This document shows, piece after piece, positions 1-11,401 of a stretch of 64,000 bases of DNA. How positions within the stretch are numbered: position 1 is the first letter of the stretch; each line of letters starts with the position of its first letter. Both the position numbers and the translations under genes were made by a program. The stretch is from positions 715,048-779,047 of the forward strand of contig VLJF02000047.1 of assembly GCA_008360975.2 (NCBI GenBank), given 5' to 3'. The notes under the pieces are model-generated. The model did not search any database, had not been told where the DNA came from, and worked only from the letters and a program-made list of their open reading frames with translations. This stretch comes from Lichenostomus cassidix (Eukaryota > Chordata > Aves > Passeriformes > Meliphagidae).

Positions 1-1082
1 TGGCCCTACCTGTCCCTCCTCTCCTCTTTTTCCCTTCCTCTCTGTCCTCGTGTCTTTCAAATCTAAGACCACATGCCATTGACAGGACACAACATGTGAG
101 GGTCTCCTTTGCACATCCACTCCTTTCCAGTTATTTATAGAGAACATCCCAAGTTCCATCAGAAACACTACCTTGACACGAGAGGGCGCTGTAGGAGTGG
201 ATTTCCATCACTTTTGGGCCTGCCGTCCTGCATTTCAAAGCCCTTGCCTTCGTAGCACCCTTTCTGCTCAGAACTGTAATTCTTTGCAACACCCACGTCT
301 TACACATGTCTTACCGTGTCTTACACATGCCACTCACACCTCACAGGTCTCACAATTACTGCAGTGAGCCTGTAAACACGACCTGTACAACTCTCCCCAT
401 GTGCATACAGTATCACTCTTCCTATGTGCACGCAGTATGTCTTTGTACTTTTCTCTTTCACTCTCTAATCTATGCCTGAGCATGTAGCAAAATTCAAGTG
501 CTCCATGCTTGCTTCTCAGGAATCCATGCCTCCTGCTCTGGCAAGTGCAACACTTTTGAAACGTGACACGTACCTTCTCATATCAGCATACTTAGGACAG
601 CCAGAGCTGCACGCTCCCCGAGGACAGATTCTTCTCCATTTCTGCCTTGACACTCAAACCACGTGCCAGCCCATGGAGCTCCACATGCATGTCGTGCCCT
701 TGTCATACAGGGAACCTGGTGAAACACAGAAATACTGTTGCTGCAACCTGTACATCCCTGCATGTTCCTTGTCACAGAGACAGTTCAAGCCACATTCTTT
801 CCTCCAGCTTTTGCAACACTTCTCTACCATCCATAACCCGCTCAGTGCCTCCTTCTATGCCCATTCAGCTACTTCATCCTTGTCACCAACCCACTGCCAG
901 GCTTTCCTGTTCCATACTCCTCCTACTTCCTGACCCAAAAATCCACGTAGCATTCCATTCCAGGGAGGGTTATCACATAGTCATCATTCGTCTTCACCTA
1001 AACACTCATATCCACCTGTATCCACCAGTCTTCCTCAAGACAGCTACTTTGCACTTACTCACTCACGGAGTGACAGTGAGCC
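1..1082 (+). repeat. Monomer A0, alpha type, left end outside window
   Basis: This is the right two thirds of a ~1.6 kb tandem monomer. It matches B2 (from about 15890) and C5 (from about 41725) almost base for base. It opens in the pyrimidine-rich stretch that precedes the CTCF-like motif and ends with the alpha-type CACTTACTCACTCACGG tail. Plus-strand frames of 150-160 codons are open here, but related monomers break them, so I do not call a gene. Confidence 0.9.
176..189 (+). promoter_or_regulatory. CTCF-like motif, variant (A0)
   Basis: ACACGAGAGGGCGC matches 12 of 14 positions of the CTCF core CCASYAGRKGGCRS. The Y position is G, the same variant seen in C3. Confidence 0.5.
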
Positions 1083-1130
1083 AGCCACCTACCTACCTAG
1101 CTAGCTACCTAGCTAGCTAGCTAGCTAGCT
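1083..1130. repeat. Tetranucleotide array (CTAC/CTAG) between A0 and A1
   Basis: A short run of CTAC followed by CTAG units lies exactly at the monomer junction. (CTAG)n is self-complementary and can form hairpins. Confidence 0.95.
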
Positions 1131-2703
1131 GATCACATTCAGGGAAAATTATTCCTCATTCCTGTCACCTTCTGCGAGAGGTCCAAGCCTGCAGCTGCAC
1201 TCCAAATGGTCCAAGCTTCAGCGTGCACCGAGCAAAGAGGATCTGCTTGCAGGAAGTAGGTTTGTACCCAATGTCCCCAAGCTCAGGGGGGAACAGGAGG
1301 CCTTTGCGTACATGCTGTCACGTCTGCTGCCAGGCCATAAACATCTACCCTCCTTGGCCCACCTGTGCAAATCCCCATCCAGTTCCACATGCCATAACCA
1401 TACCATTTGCATGTCACAGTTACCTTACAGGGTGTTTCAATGCATTCCACATGCTGTGCAGTGCTAGGCCTTGCACCGCAGCAATGCATGTATATCCACA
1501 CATCTGCAGCCTGCGGCAAGATGCTGCCCCTGCTTTGCCAGGGGGACAGGCCTGGCCATCGACCCATGACTTCAGGCTACATTAACCCACCTCGGGATGG
1601 CCCCGGGACCTGTGGATCGCTCACACTGCTTTGTCCATGTTTGTTCCTGTGGCCCTACCTGTCCCTCCCCTCTTCTTTTTCTCTTCCTCTCTGTCCTTGT
1701 CTCTTTCAAACCTAAGACCAGATGCCAGTGACAGGGCACAACCTGTCAGGGTCTCCTTTGCACATCCATTCCTTCCCAGGTATTTCTAGAGAACGTCCCA
1801 AGTTCCATCAGAAACAGTACCTCGACACCAGAGGGCGCTGTAGGAGTGGATTTCCATCACTTTTGGGCCTGCCGTCCTGCATTTCAAAGCCATTGCCTTC
1901 GTAGCAGCCTTTCTGCTCATAACTGCAATTCTTTGCAACATCGACCTCCTAGACATGTCTTACCGTGTCTTACACATGCCACTTACACCTCACAGGTCTC
2001 ACAATTACTGCAGCGAGCCTGTAAACACGACCTGTGCATCTCTGCCTATGTGCATACAGTATCACTCTCCCTATGTGCACACAGTATCTCTTTGTGCTTT
2101 TCTCTTTCACTCTCAAATCTATGCCTGAGCATGTAGCAAAATTCAAGTGCTCCATGCTTGCTTCTCAGGAATCCATGCCTCCTGCTCCGGCAAGTGCAAC
2201 ACTTTTGAAACGTGACACATACCTTCTCATATCAGCATGCTTAGGACAGCCAGAGCTGCATGCTCCCCGAGGACAGATTCTTTGCCATTTCTGCCTTGAC
2301 AATCACACCGAGTGCCAGTCCACGGAGCTCCACACGGATGTAGTGTCCTTGCAATACAGGCAACCCTGTGAAACACACAAAGGCTGTTACTGCAACCTGT
2401 ACATCCCTGTGTGTTCCTTGTCACCAAGACAGTTCAAGACATGTTCTTTCCTCCAGCTTTTGCAAGCCTCTTCTACAATCCATAACCCCATCCGTGCCTT
2501 CTTCTAAGCCCATTCACCTACTTCATCCTTGTCACTTACCTGCTCCCAGGCTTTCTTGTTCTATACTCCTCCTACTTCCTGAGCCAAACCTCCACGTACC
2601 ATTCCATTCCAGGGAGGGTTATCATGTACTCATCATTCTTCTTCAGCAAAACATTCATATACACCTCTATTCACCAGTCTCCCTTAAGACAGCTACTTTG
2701 CTG
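1131..2703 (+). repeat. Monomer A1, beta type
   Basis: A full monomer running from the conserved GATCACATTCAGGG head to the beta tail that leads into (ACTG)n. Its central part (about 2280-2370, TTGACAATCACACCGAG) resembles B1 and C4 more than its positional partners B3 and C6, so it looks like a product of exchange between monomers. Confidence 0.9.
1825..1838 (+). promoter_or_regulatory. CTCF-like motif (A1)
   Basis: ACACCAGAGGGCGC matches 13 of 14 core positions and is followed by TGTAGGAGTGG, the context shared by all intact copies. Confidence 0.6.
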
Positions 2704-2883
2704 TGACTGACTGACTGACTGCCAGCCAGCCAGCCAGCCAGCCAGCCAACCAACCAGCCAGCCTGCCAGCCAGCTAGCTAGCCAGCCAGCCAGCCAGCCA
2801 GCCCACCAGCCAGCCAGCCAACCAGCCAGCCAACCAGCCACCTAGCTAGCTAGCTAGCTAGCTAGCTAGCTAGCTAGCTATCT
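2704..2883. repeat. Tetranucleotide array between A1 and A2
   Basis: (ACTG)n is followed by long (CAGC)n with CAAC and CACC variants, then (CTAG)n. At about 180 bp it is much shorter than the matching array in B (404 bp) and in C (663 bp). Confidence 0.95.
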
Positions 2884-4375
2884 GATCAAATCCAGGGAAA
2901 ATTATTCCTCGCTCATCTCACCTTCTGCAAGAGGTCAAAGCCTGCAGCTGCACTCCAAGCTGTGGAAGCCTCAGCATGCAGCAGGTCCAGAGGATACCCT
3001 TGCAGGAAGCAGGTTTCTACCCACTGTCCCCCAGCTGAGGGGGGAACAGGAGGCCTTTGCCTACATGCTGTCATCTGTGCTTACAGGCCATAAACATCTA
3101 CCCTCCCTGGCCCACCTGTGGAAATCTTCACGCATCCCCCCATGCCATAACCATGCCATTTTCATGTCACACTTACCTTACAGGGTCTTTCAATGCCTTC
3201 TACATGCTCTGCAGTGATAGGCCTTTCACTGCAGCATGGCATATATATTCACACAGCTGCAGCCTGCTGCAAGATGCTGCCCCTGCTTTGCCAGGGGGAC
3301 AGGCCTGGCCATCGGCCCATGACTTCGGGCTATATTAACCTACCTCAGGATGCTCCTGGGACCCATGGACTGCTCACATTGCTTTGTGCTTGTGCCTTAT
3401 ACCTACTAACAAATGACAGTGAGAGGACACACTGTCTGAGCATCTCCTTTGCATATTCATTCCTCCACTGCTATTTCTACAGAATGTCACAAATTCCATC
3501 AAAACAACTATGTACACACAGGAGGACACTGTAGGAGTGGACTTAGTTGCAGCCTACCGTGTTGCATTGCAAAGCCATTTCCATCGTAGCACTCTTTCTG
3601 TTCAGAACTCCAATTCCTTGCAGCACCTACCTCCCATGTCTTACCCATGGCACTTACAAATCACAGGTGTCATCTCACAAGTACCGCACCCAGTCTATCA
3701 ACACACCTCGCACAATTCTCTACATGCGCACAGAGGATCTCTTTGCATTTCTCACTTTCACTCTCCAATCTCTGCCTCAGCACGTACAATACCTCAACCC
3801 CTCCGCTTTTGCTTCTCAGCAATGCATGCCTCCTACTATGGCAACTGCAACACTTCTGAAACACAACACATACCTTCCCATATCCACATCTGTAGGACAG
3901 CCACAACTGTGTGCTCCAACAGGACAGATTCTTCTCCATTTCCATCTTCACTGTCACACCCAGTGCCAGCACATGTAGCTCCACATGGATGCAGCACCAT
4001 TGTGACACAGGCATCCCTGTGAAACACACAAATCCCGTCACTGACACCGTCCATCCCTGCCCATCCCTGTCAGCGAGACATTTATGGCCACCTTCTTTCC
4101 TACAGCTTTTCTAACACTCTTATACAATCATGAATCCCCTCATTACCCCCTTCTGTGTCATTTCACATACTTCATCTTTCTCACTAAGCCACTCTGTGGG
4201 TCTCTTGTGACATACTCAGAATCTGCAGTGGCCCAAACATCCACATAGCATTCCATTTCAGGGATAATTGTCACACACTGCTTGTCCTTGCTCAGCAAAC
4301 ATCCATATACCACTCCATCCACAAGTGTCCCTGCACACTGCCGCTTTGCAGGGACAATGGGCCCGCTCTTTACAC
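2884..4375 (+). repeat. Monomer A2, gamma type
   Basis: A diverged monomer matching B4 and C7. The CTCF-like core has decayed (around 3521-3540 it reads GGAGGACACTGTAGG). The plus-strand frame 3510-4022 is open but composition-driven. The junction with A3 has no tetranucleotide array. Confidence 0.9.
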
Positions 4376-5936
4376 GGATGGAAAATTATTCCTAGGTCAT
4401 CTCACCTTCTGGGACAGCTGTGTATGCACTAAGACCCGAGCCAGGAGCTGCACAGCAAATCCACTAGGCCTCAGTATGCAGCGGGCGAGGAGGATGTGCC
4501 TGCAGGAACCGGGTTCGTACAGACCGTCCCGCAGCTCAGGGCGGATCGGGAGGCCTCGGGGTACGTGCGGTAAGCTGCGGTCTCACGCAATACACAAGCA
4601 TCCTCTTTGGCCCCCCCGTGGAAAGCCTCACCCAGCCGCACATGAAATAACCGTGCCATTTTCACGTCACAGGCACCTTACAGGCCCTTTCTACTCATGA
4701 GGGGCCCTGCACAGTGCTAGGCCACATACCACAGCAGTGCATTGAAAGCAAGAGATGTGGAGTCTGCTGCAACTCACCGATCCCACTCGCCCGGGGGGAC
4801 AGGCCTGGGCACAGTGCCATCGCTTCAGGGTCCACGAATCGATGTCACGATGCTGCGGTGACTCACGCAGTGCCGATAAAGCTTTGTTCCTGTCCCTGGC
4901 TGTGAGGCCATCTGTTGTTCCACCGCTCTTTTTCTGTCCTCTTTTGCTCCTCGTGTCTCATACCTATGAGCAAATCCAAGGGAGAGGACACACAGTGTGA
5001 AGGTGTCCTTTGCCCCTCATTTCATTCTGAGGTGTTTATAGACACCCTTGTCATTGTCATGAACAGCAGTATGGAAACACAACAGGCTACCGCATGAGTG
5101 CACTCACCTCACACCCAGCGTGCTACTTTGCATTCCAAGCCATTTCCTTTGTAACACTTTGCACAGAACTGTAATCCCTTCAAGCACCTACCTCCGATCT
5201 CTTAGAGGGGTCACTTGCAACTCACAGGTGTCACAATTTTTGCATGCAGCTTGTAAACGCACCCTGCATAGTTTTCTGTATGCACACTGAATATCTCTTG
5301 GCACCTCTCTATTTCTGTTCCAAACCTCTGCCTCAACATGTATGAGAACTCAGGTGCTCTGTGTTTGTTTCTCACCAAGACATACCTCCTGCTATGTATA
5401 CTATGACACTCTTTAAATACCAAACATACCTTCCCATATTCACATCAGAGGACATCCCGATGTGAAGGCTCCAGCTGGGCACTTTCTTCTAAATGTCTGC
5501 CTTCACAATCCCACCCTGTGCCAGCACATGTTGCTCCATATGGATGCATTACCCTTGCAATGCAGGCAGCCCTGTGAAACACACAAATACCGTCACTGAC
5601 CCTGTACATCCCTTGCCATACCTGTCAGCAAGACATTTCAAGCTGCCTTCTTTCCTAAAGCTTTTACAACAGTCTTATACAATCAGGAACCCCCTCATCA
5701 CCCCCTTCTCTGTCATTTGACAGACTTGATCCTTCTCACTAAGCCACTCACGGTCTTTTTTTGCCATGTAATCATAGTATGTACTGACCTGAACACCCAC
5801 ATACCATTCCATTTCAGGGATTGCTGTCACACATTCATCATCCTTCCTCACTCCATCATTCCCACAGATCTCCATCCACAGGCCTCCCTCAAGACAGATA
5901 CTTTGCACTGACAGGCAGCCACCTTGTTATATTCAC
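4376..5936 (+). repeat. Monomer A3, delta type
   Basis: Starts with the conserved AAAATTATTCCT head and pairs with B5 and C8. A3 and C8 are nearly identical, whereas B5 differs at scattered sites. No CTCF-like core is left at the expected position (about 5080-5110). Confidence 0.9.
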
Positions 5937-7306
5937 GGAGAATTACTTCTCAGCCATCTCACCGTCCGGGACAGGCGTGTAGGCAATAATGCCCAAGCCC
6001 GAGAACGCCCTCTGAATTGTCCAGGCCTCAGCATGCAGCGGGCGAACAGTAAATGCTCGCAGGATCCAGGCTCGTACATGCTGGCAGGAACTAGGTTTGT
6101 ACATACTCTCCCCCACCTCAGGGGGAAGCAGGAGGCCTTCGGGTACCTGCCGTAAGCTCCGCTCCCGTGCCACAGACATCTATCCTCTTTGCCTCAGCTG
6201 TGGGAAGCCTCACCCACCCTTACATGACATAAGCTTGCCATTTCCTATGTCACAGGCACCTTATAGGGTGTTTTCAATCCATTCCACACTGTCTGCAGTG
6301 CTAGGCCACATACCACAGCAGTGCATATGGAGCAACAGATGCTGAGCCTGCTGCCACACACTGAGCCCACTTTCCCAGGGGGACAACTCCGGCCACCGTC
6401 CCGTGGCTACGGGGTCCATTACCTGACGTCACGGTGCCCTCAGGACCCACGCAGTGCTGCCATAGGTCTGTGAGCCTTTCTGTGCAGGCATGTCTTCTCT
6501 TTTCCACTCTCTTTTTTTTTCTTTCCTGGCGTCTTTTTGTCACTCCTCGCGTCTCATACCTAGAAAGAAATCCAAGTGAGAGGACACACTGTGTGAGGGT
6601 ATCCTCTGCACGTTTTCACTTTCATCAGGACCACTGTGTGAACACTTCAGGCCACTGTAGGAGTGCAGTCACCCCACTTGCAGCCCGCTACCTCGCATTT
6701 CAAGGCCATCGCCTTTGTAGCACTTCTTCCCCACAGAACTGCCATGCTTTCCAGTACCTTCCTCCCACGTCTCGCACACGTCACTTACCACTCACAGGTG
6801 CCACAGTTATTGCACCAAGCTTGTAAACACGCTGTGCACGATGATGTGTATGCACACACATATCTCTTGGCACTTATCCATCTCGCTACCAAATGCCTGC
6901 CTAAACAGGGATGAAAGCAAAAATGCTCCACGTCCGCTTCTCAGCAACACATACCGTGCAGTACGGCAACTCTGACACATTTTAAACACGACACATACCT
7001 TCCCTTATCCACGTCCAGAGGACAGGCAGAGGTGGAGGCTCCAGCAGGACACTTTGTTCTCCACGTGTGCCTTGACAATCACAGCCAGTGCCAGCAGATG
7101 TAGCTCCACACGGACGCAGTAGCCTCGCAATGAAGGCAGCCCTGTGAAACACACGAATACAGTCACCAAAAGATCCACATGAAATACACATCAAATTCCA
7201 CTTCAGGGATTTCTGTCATAGACTCATAAATCTTTCTCAACCGAACATCCATATACAACTCCATCCAAAAGGCTCCCTGCACACAGCTGCTTTGCACATT
7301 ACAAGC
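5937..7306 (+). repeat. Monomer A4, epsilon type
   Basis: A shorter (~1.37 kb), diverged monomer matching B6 and C9. It keeps GGCCACTGTAGGAGTGCAG at the position of the CTCF-like site but has lost the GGGCGC core. Confidence 0.9.
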
Positions 7307-8110
7307 ATGAAAAATTATTCCTAGGTCATCTCACCTTGTGGGACAGCTGTGTATGTATGCACTTAAATCAAAGCCAGCAGCTCCACTTCAAATCTTCTAG
7401 GCCTCAGTATGCAGCGGGCGAAGAGGATATGCCCGCAGGAAGCGGGTTTGTACACAGCGTCCAGCAGCTCAGGGGGGAACGGGAGCCCTCGGGATCCACG
7501 TGATAAGCTCCCGTCTCACGCAGGCCACAGCTATCCTCTTTGGCCCACCTGTGGAAAGCCTCCCCCAGCCCCACAGTCCTCAGCCACGCCATTTTCCCCT
7601 CACAGTTACCTAGCAGCATTTCCTGACGCATCGCACACTGTCCGCAGGCCTAGGCCTGGCACCACAGCACCGCATTCGCATCGACAGATCTGGAGCCCGC
7701 CGCCAGACACCGACCCAGTTTTAGCAGGGGGACAGGCCCGGGCATCGGCGCACGCCTTCCCCGAAGGAATTAAGCCACATCACAACGCCCGCCGGGAACC
7801 ACGGCCCGGTCATATGCTCTGTCGCTGTCCTGTTATGTGTCCCTACCTGTCCTTCCAATCTTCCTTTCCTCTCTTCTCTTCTCTCTCTCTCTCCTTCTGT
7901 CTCTCGTACCTACTGACAGGTGACAGTGACAGGACCCACTGCCTGAGTATGTCTTCTCCACATCATTTCCTTCACAGGCATTTGTACAAAATGTTATAAG
8001 CTCCTTCATGAACAGTACCTGCGCACAACGGGACGCCGTAGGAGCGGACTCACCTCCCTTCCAGGCTGCCGTGTTGCATTTCTAAGCCATTCCCCTCGGA
8101 GAACTTTGTG
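7307..8110 (+). repeat. Monomer A5, zeta type, truncated
   Basis: The last monomer of the array. Homology to other monomers stops near 8110, just after the position equivalent to GCATTTCTAAGCCATT, and the next ~800 bp of a normal monomer are missing. The same truncation is present in B7 and C10, so it predates duplication of the module. Confidence 0.88.
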
Positions 8111-8464
8111 ATGTTCAAAGAAACCTGTCTAGAAGAGAGACAGTAAAAAACTTAGCTGTCTGCTACATCTGCATCCCATTACCAGGCACTTGAACAGCAA
8201 GGAAGTACCCAAACCAGGAAACAATGACTTCATTCTTACCCCTGTGTGCCTACTTACCATCTTTGACAAGTACAAACATTCCCTTAGCCTCTGCAGTCAC
8301 GTACATATCTGATGGTTTTTACTTGCCTTGGTTTTCCACCTTCATTTCAATGCTTTGCTCCTCACGTACAGCTCGTGCCACCTTCTATTTTTCGGTTCCA
8401 TGTGCTTTTGGTTTGTTTGCTCAATGTCTTTTCACTTTCCTCTGCCATGCTGCCTTTAAATTAA
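8111..8464. other. Module tail, no gene seen
   Basis: A T-rich stretch of ordinary composition found once per module (also 24216-24569 and 50296-50649). The short plus-strand frame is conserved between A and C but not in B, and it runs into the poly-T. I see no gene. Confidence 0.7.
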
Positions 8465-8493
8465 TTTTTTTTTTTTTTTTTATTTTTTTTTTT
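8465..8493. repeat. Poly-T tract
   Basis: A run of about 29 bases that is nearly all T and ends in AAAGGGAGC. It could be the poly-A tail of an old minus-strand retroposed insert. Copies lie at 24570-24593 and 50650-50674. Confidence 0.9.
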
Positions 8494-8913
8494 AAAGGGA
8501 GCATGCCACCTTGGCTGCATCTCTGTTCCCTAGCATCCGTGCTTTTTCCTTTTTTTCCTGTCTTTTTTTTTTTTTTCCCATTACCAAATTATATATATTT
8601 CTACATATAATATATATTATAAATAAAATGTATATATACTATGCAAGACATAAGACATATAGTAACATATACAAATATATGAATTCCATTATATAACATA
8701 TATATTATATGTATAATATCTAACATACATTCCATATATTTCATATATACCACATATGATATAGCCAACAGATAATATCTATTACCTACTACCCATTTTA
8801 TAGACAAATATGATATGTATAATATCTATATTTCATATATCCACATAAAATACATAAAATTGATGTAACATACATATACTAGATATATTATTATACTCAG
8901 CTGCTGCTTACCG
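8494..8913. repeat. Second T run and AT-rich low-complexity stretch
   Basis: A T run near 8562-8577 is followed by ~310 bp of TATATA-rich DNA (8579-8890) with many short inverted repeats. It is shared by all three modules. Confidence 0.85.
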
Positions 8914-9058
8914 GGTTGCTGCTCCTCAGGCAACCGTCAGCAGGTGTTTCTGGGGGTGGTGATGCTCATCAGGCAACCGTCTCCAGGTGTTTCTGGGGGT
9001 GGTGATGCTCATCAGGTAACCATCTCCAGGTGTTTCTGGGGGTGGTGATGCTCATCAG
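8914..9058 (+). repeat. 43-bp minisatellite, 3 copies
   Basis: Units of CAGGCAACCGT, a short spacer, then GGTGTTTCTGGGGGTGGTGA. The element repeats every 43 bp (for example 8946 and 8989). The copy number is 3 here, 5 in block B and 4 in block C. Confidence 0.92.
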
Positions 9059-9189
9059 CCGAACAGCTCGTACATCTGTGCGAAAGTCCAGAAGCCATAC
9101 CTAGTGTTCCAAAAAATGCATTTTTCTGAAAGGAGCGACTATTCCATCTCAAGGTCCTGGTAAACACACCGAAAGCACCAGAGCCCACA

Positions 9190-11054
9190 CAACAGGGCTA
9201 TGCACTCTCCCGTCCCGGCAGCAGCCGCTCCACCTGCACAGCGTCCCGGCTCAGCCTCCACCCGAGCGCCCCGAAGACCGGCTCCACCCACGCCTCGCGG
9301 TGGCCAGCCGCTGCAGGTCCTCCACTCCCTGCCCGTTCCATCGTCCCCGACGTTCCTGTATGTGTGTGCCACTCAGTGTGGAGCACGTGCTGTTTTCCAG
9401 TATCTCCTTCTTACCTGCCCAGGCGCCGCGCTGACCGGACAGCCCCCACAGCCCGCAGTCAGTCCGTGCCGCAGACACCCGAGCAGCCGGGCCGCGAGCG
9501 CGCAGGACCCGGTGCGGGGACGCGGCCGCCGCCGTCGGTGCCCCCCCCGTCCCGTTCCCGGCGCGGGGACGCTGCCGCCGCCGCCCGCGCCCCCCCCCCT
9601 TCCCGGCGCCAGGACGCGGCCGCGGCCGGCGTGGCCCCCCCCCCCAGACTCCCGGCACGGGGATGCAGCTGAGGCTGGCCGTCCCCGTTTCCTTTGCGCC
9701 GCAAACAAACTGCTGCCGCCGCCGGGACATCCACCTCCCCTCCCCGGAGACGCAGCCCGGGCGGGCGGGTCCCCCACCACTGTCTATCGGCGGCGGCGAG
9801 TGCTGCTGCCGCCGCTGCCGCCGCCCCCCCCCCTCGGCGGCAGGCGCCGCCGCTCCCCCGGCGACTCAGGAAACCTGTACCGCTCTGCGCGCAACAGACC
9901 CCCCAGCCTCCACCGGCCTCTCGACCGGGGTCGCCGCCGGCTTCACCTGCAGTCCGCCGGCGCTCCGCCGTCGCCGCCGCCGCCCACGCCGCCGCCCCCG
10001 CCGCTCCACCGGCGCCGCTCCGCCACCTCTCCCGCAGCTCCGCCGCAGCCGGCACTCAGCCGCGGAGCGCCGTCGCCGCTCGGCCGCCGCCGGCAGTCCA
10101 CCGCCGCTGCCCCGCCGCCGCCGCCGGCCGCCGCCGGCGCTCCGCGGCCGGTTCTCCGCCGCTTCGTCCGCTCCCGCGCCGCGGCCGGTTCTCCGCCGCC
10201 GTCCGCTCCCGCCGCCGCGCCGCTGCCGAGCTGCCGGCGGCGCTTGGCCGCCGCGCTCCGCGGCCGGTCTCTGCGCCGCCCGCTCCCCGCCGCGCCGCCG
10301 GGCCTCTCCGGCGGCCGGTGCTCCTCCGCCCCTCCGCGCCGCTGCCGGCCGCCCGGCTCCCGAGCGTCGCGCGCCGCCGCTGGCGCTCTGCGGCCGGTTC
10401 TCCGCGCTCGTCCGCTCCCGCCGCTGCCGCCGCGCTCCGCGCCGTGCTCCTCCGCCCCGCCGCGCCGCCGCCCGCTCCCGAGCGTCGGGCGGCGCTGGGC
10501 CGCCGCCGGCGCTCCGCGGCTGGTTCTCCGCCGCTCGTCCGCTCCCGCCGCCGCCGCCGGGCGCTCCGCGGCCGGTGCTCCGCCGCCCCTCCGCCCCTCC
10601 GCTCCCGCCGCCGCCCGGCCGCCGCCGGCGCTCACCTTCCGCTGCCTCACCGTAGCCGCCGCCGCTCCGCCGCTCCTCGTCCGCCGCTGGTGCTCCTAGG
10701 GGTCTCGCGGGCGGCGCCGGGGGGCCCCTCTTGAGGGGCTCGGAGCCGAGGGGCGGGGAGAGGCGGGCCGGGGCGGAGAGGGGCGGGCCGGGGCGGGGCT
10801 TGGCGGCCAGGGGCGGGCCGGGGCGCCGAGGGGCGTGGCCGCCGTTCGGCCGACGGCGCCGGTGCGTATCCCTGAACGCAGGGATCTCGGCAGCTCCCCC
10901 CGCCCCGACCGCGCCGTCGCTCTTTCCCGCAAGCCCGCAAGGCTCGCGAGCCGCCGCGGCGGCACTCTCGGGGTGCGCATTTCGTTCTGGCAGCCAGGTA
11001 CGTTCCTAAACCCCCTGAGAATACCCCCGCGGCCGCCCTTTTCGAACGCGTCAC
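9190..11054. promoter_or_regulatory. CpG island, candidate bidirectional promoter (module A)
   Basis: Very GC- and CpG-rich. In order it contains an E-box CACGTG near 9384, an invariant segment (about 9358-9820), an irregular VNTR of CGCTCCGCGGCCGGT-centred units (about 10100-10660), and a cluster of GC boxes (GGGGCGGGG, about 10750-10840). Splice-donor-like sites point outward on both sides: CAG|GTAAGA on the minus strand at 9415/9414 and CCAG|GTACGT on the plus strand at 10997/10998. The long proline/arginine/alanine-rich frames on both strands follow from composition. Confidence 0.75.
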
Positions 11055-11401
11055 AACTGCGCATGCTCGAGCCAGCCGACGCCATTTTGGCCGTCGTCCG
11101 TACCGCGCATGCTCGAGCGATGCGGGCGCCATTTTGGTTGTCGTCCGTACCGCGCATGCTCGAGCGATGCCGACGCCATTTTGGTAGTCCACGGTACCGC
11201 GCATGCTCGAGCGATGCCGACGCCATTTTGGTAGTCCACCGTATCGCGCATGCTCGAGCGATGCGGGCGCCATTTTGGTTGTCGTCCGTACCGCGCATGC
11301 TCGAGCGATGCCGACGCCATTTTGGTAGTCCACGGTACCGCGCATGCTCGAGCGATGCCGACGCCATTTTGGTAGTCCACCGTATCGCGCATGCTCGGTA
11401 C
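11055..11401 (+). repeat. 47-bp minisatellite with NRF1-like and YY1 motifs
   Basis: Eight GCATGCTCG cores lie at 11061, 11107, 11154, 11201, 11248, 11295, 11342 and 11389 (first step 46 bp, then 47 bp). Each unit has CGCGCATGC (NRF1-like half) and, in seven units, CGCCATTTT (YY1 core). Units form a 141-bp triplet: one GCGGGCGCC variant followed by two CCGACGCC variants. Because 141 is a multiple of three, frames stay open on both strands without meaning. Confidence 0.93.

Noticed and set aside
472..933. Open plus-strand frame of about 150 codons recurring in alpha and beta monomers
   Set aside because: A second overlapping frame is equally open. Amino-acid changes between copies are frequent and not conservative, and C2 and C3 contain stops. 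No domain is recognisable.
1640..1720. Splice-acceptor-like pyrimidine tract (CCTGTCCCTCC to CTAAGACCAG) repeated in each monomer
   Set aside because: Good acceptor shape, but no conserved reading frame or donor follows in the monomers. Probably a feature of repeat composition.
9200..10699. 499-codon frame (and 427- and 543-codon counterparts) in the CpG islands
   Set aside because: Proline/arginine/alanine-rich product of stop-poor GC repeats. Several frames on both strands are open at once, and the three copies differ in length and sequence within the VNTR.
11051..11392. 113-codon minus-strand frame over the 47-bp minisatellite
   Set aside because: The 141-bp triplet is divisible by three, so frames stay open on both strands. 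It has no start context and no family resemblance.
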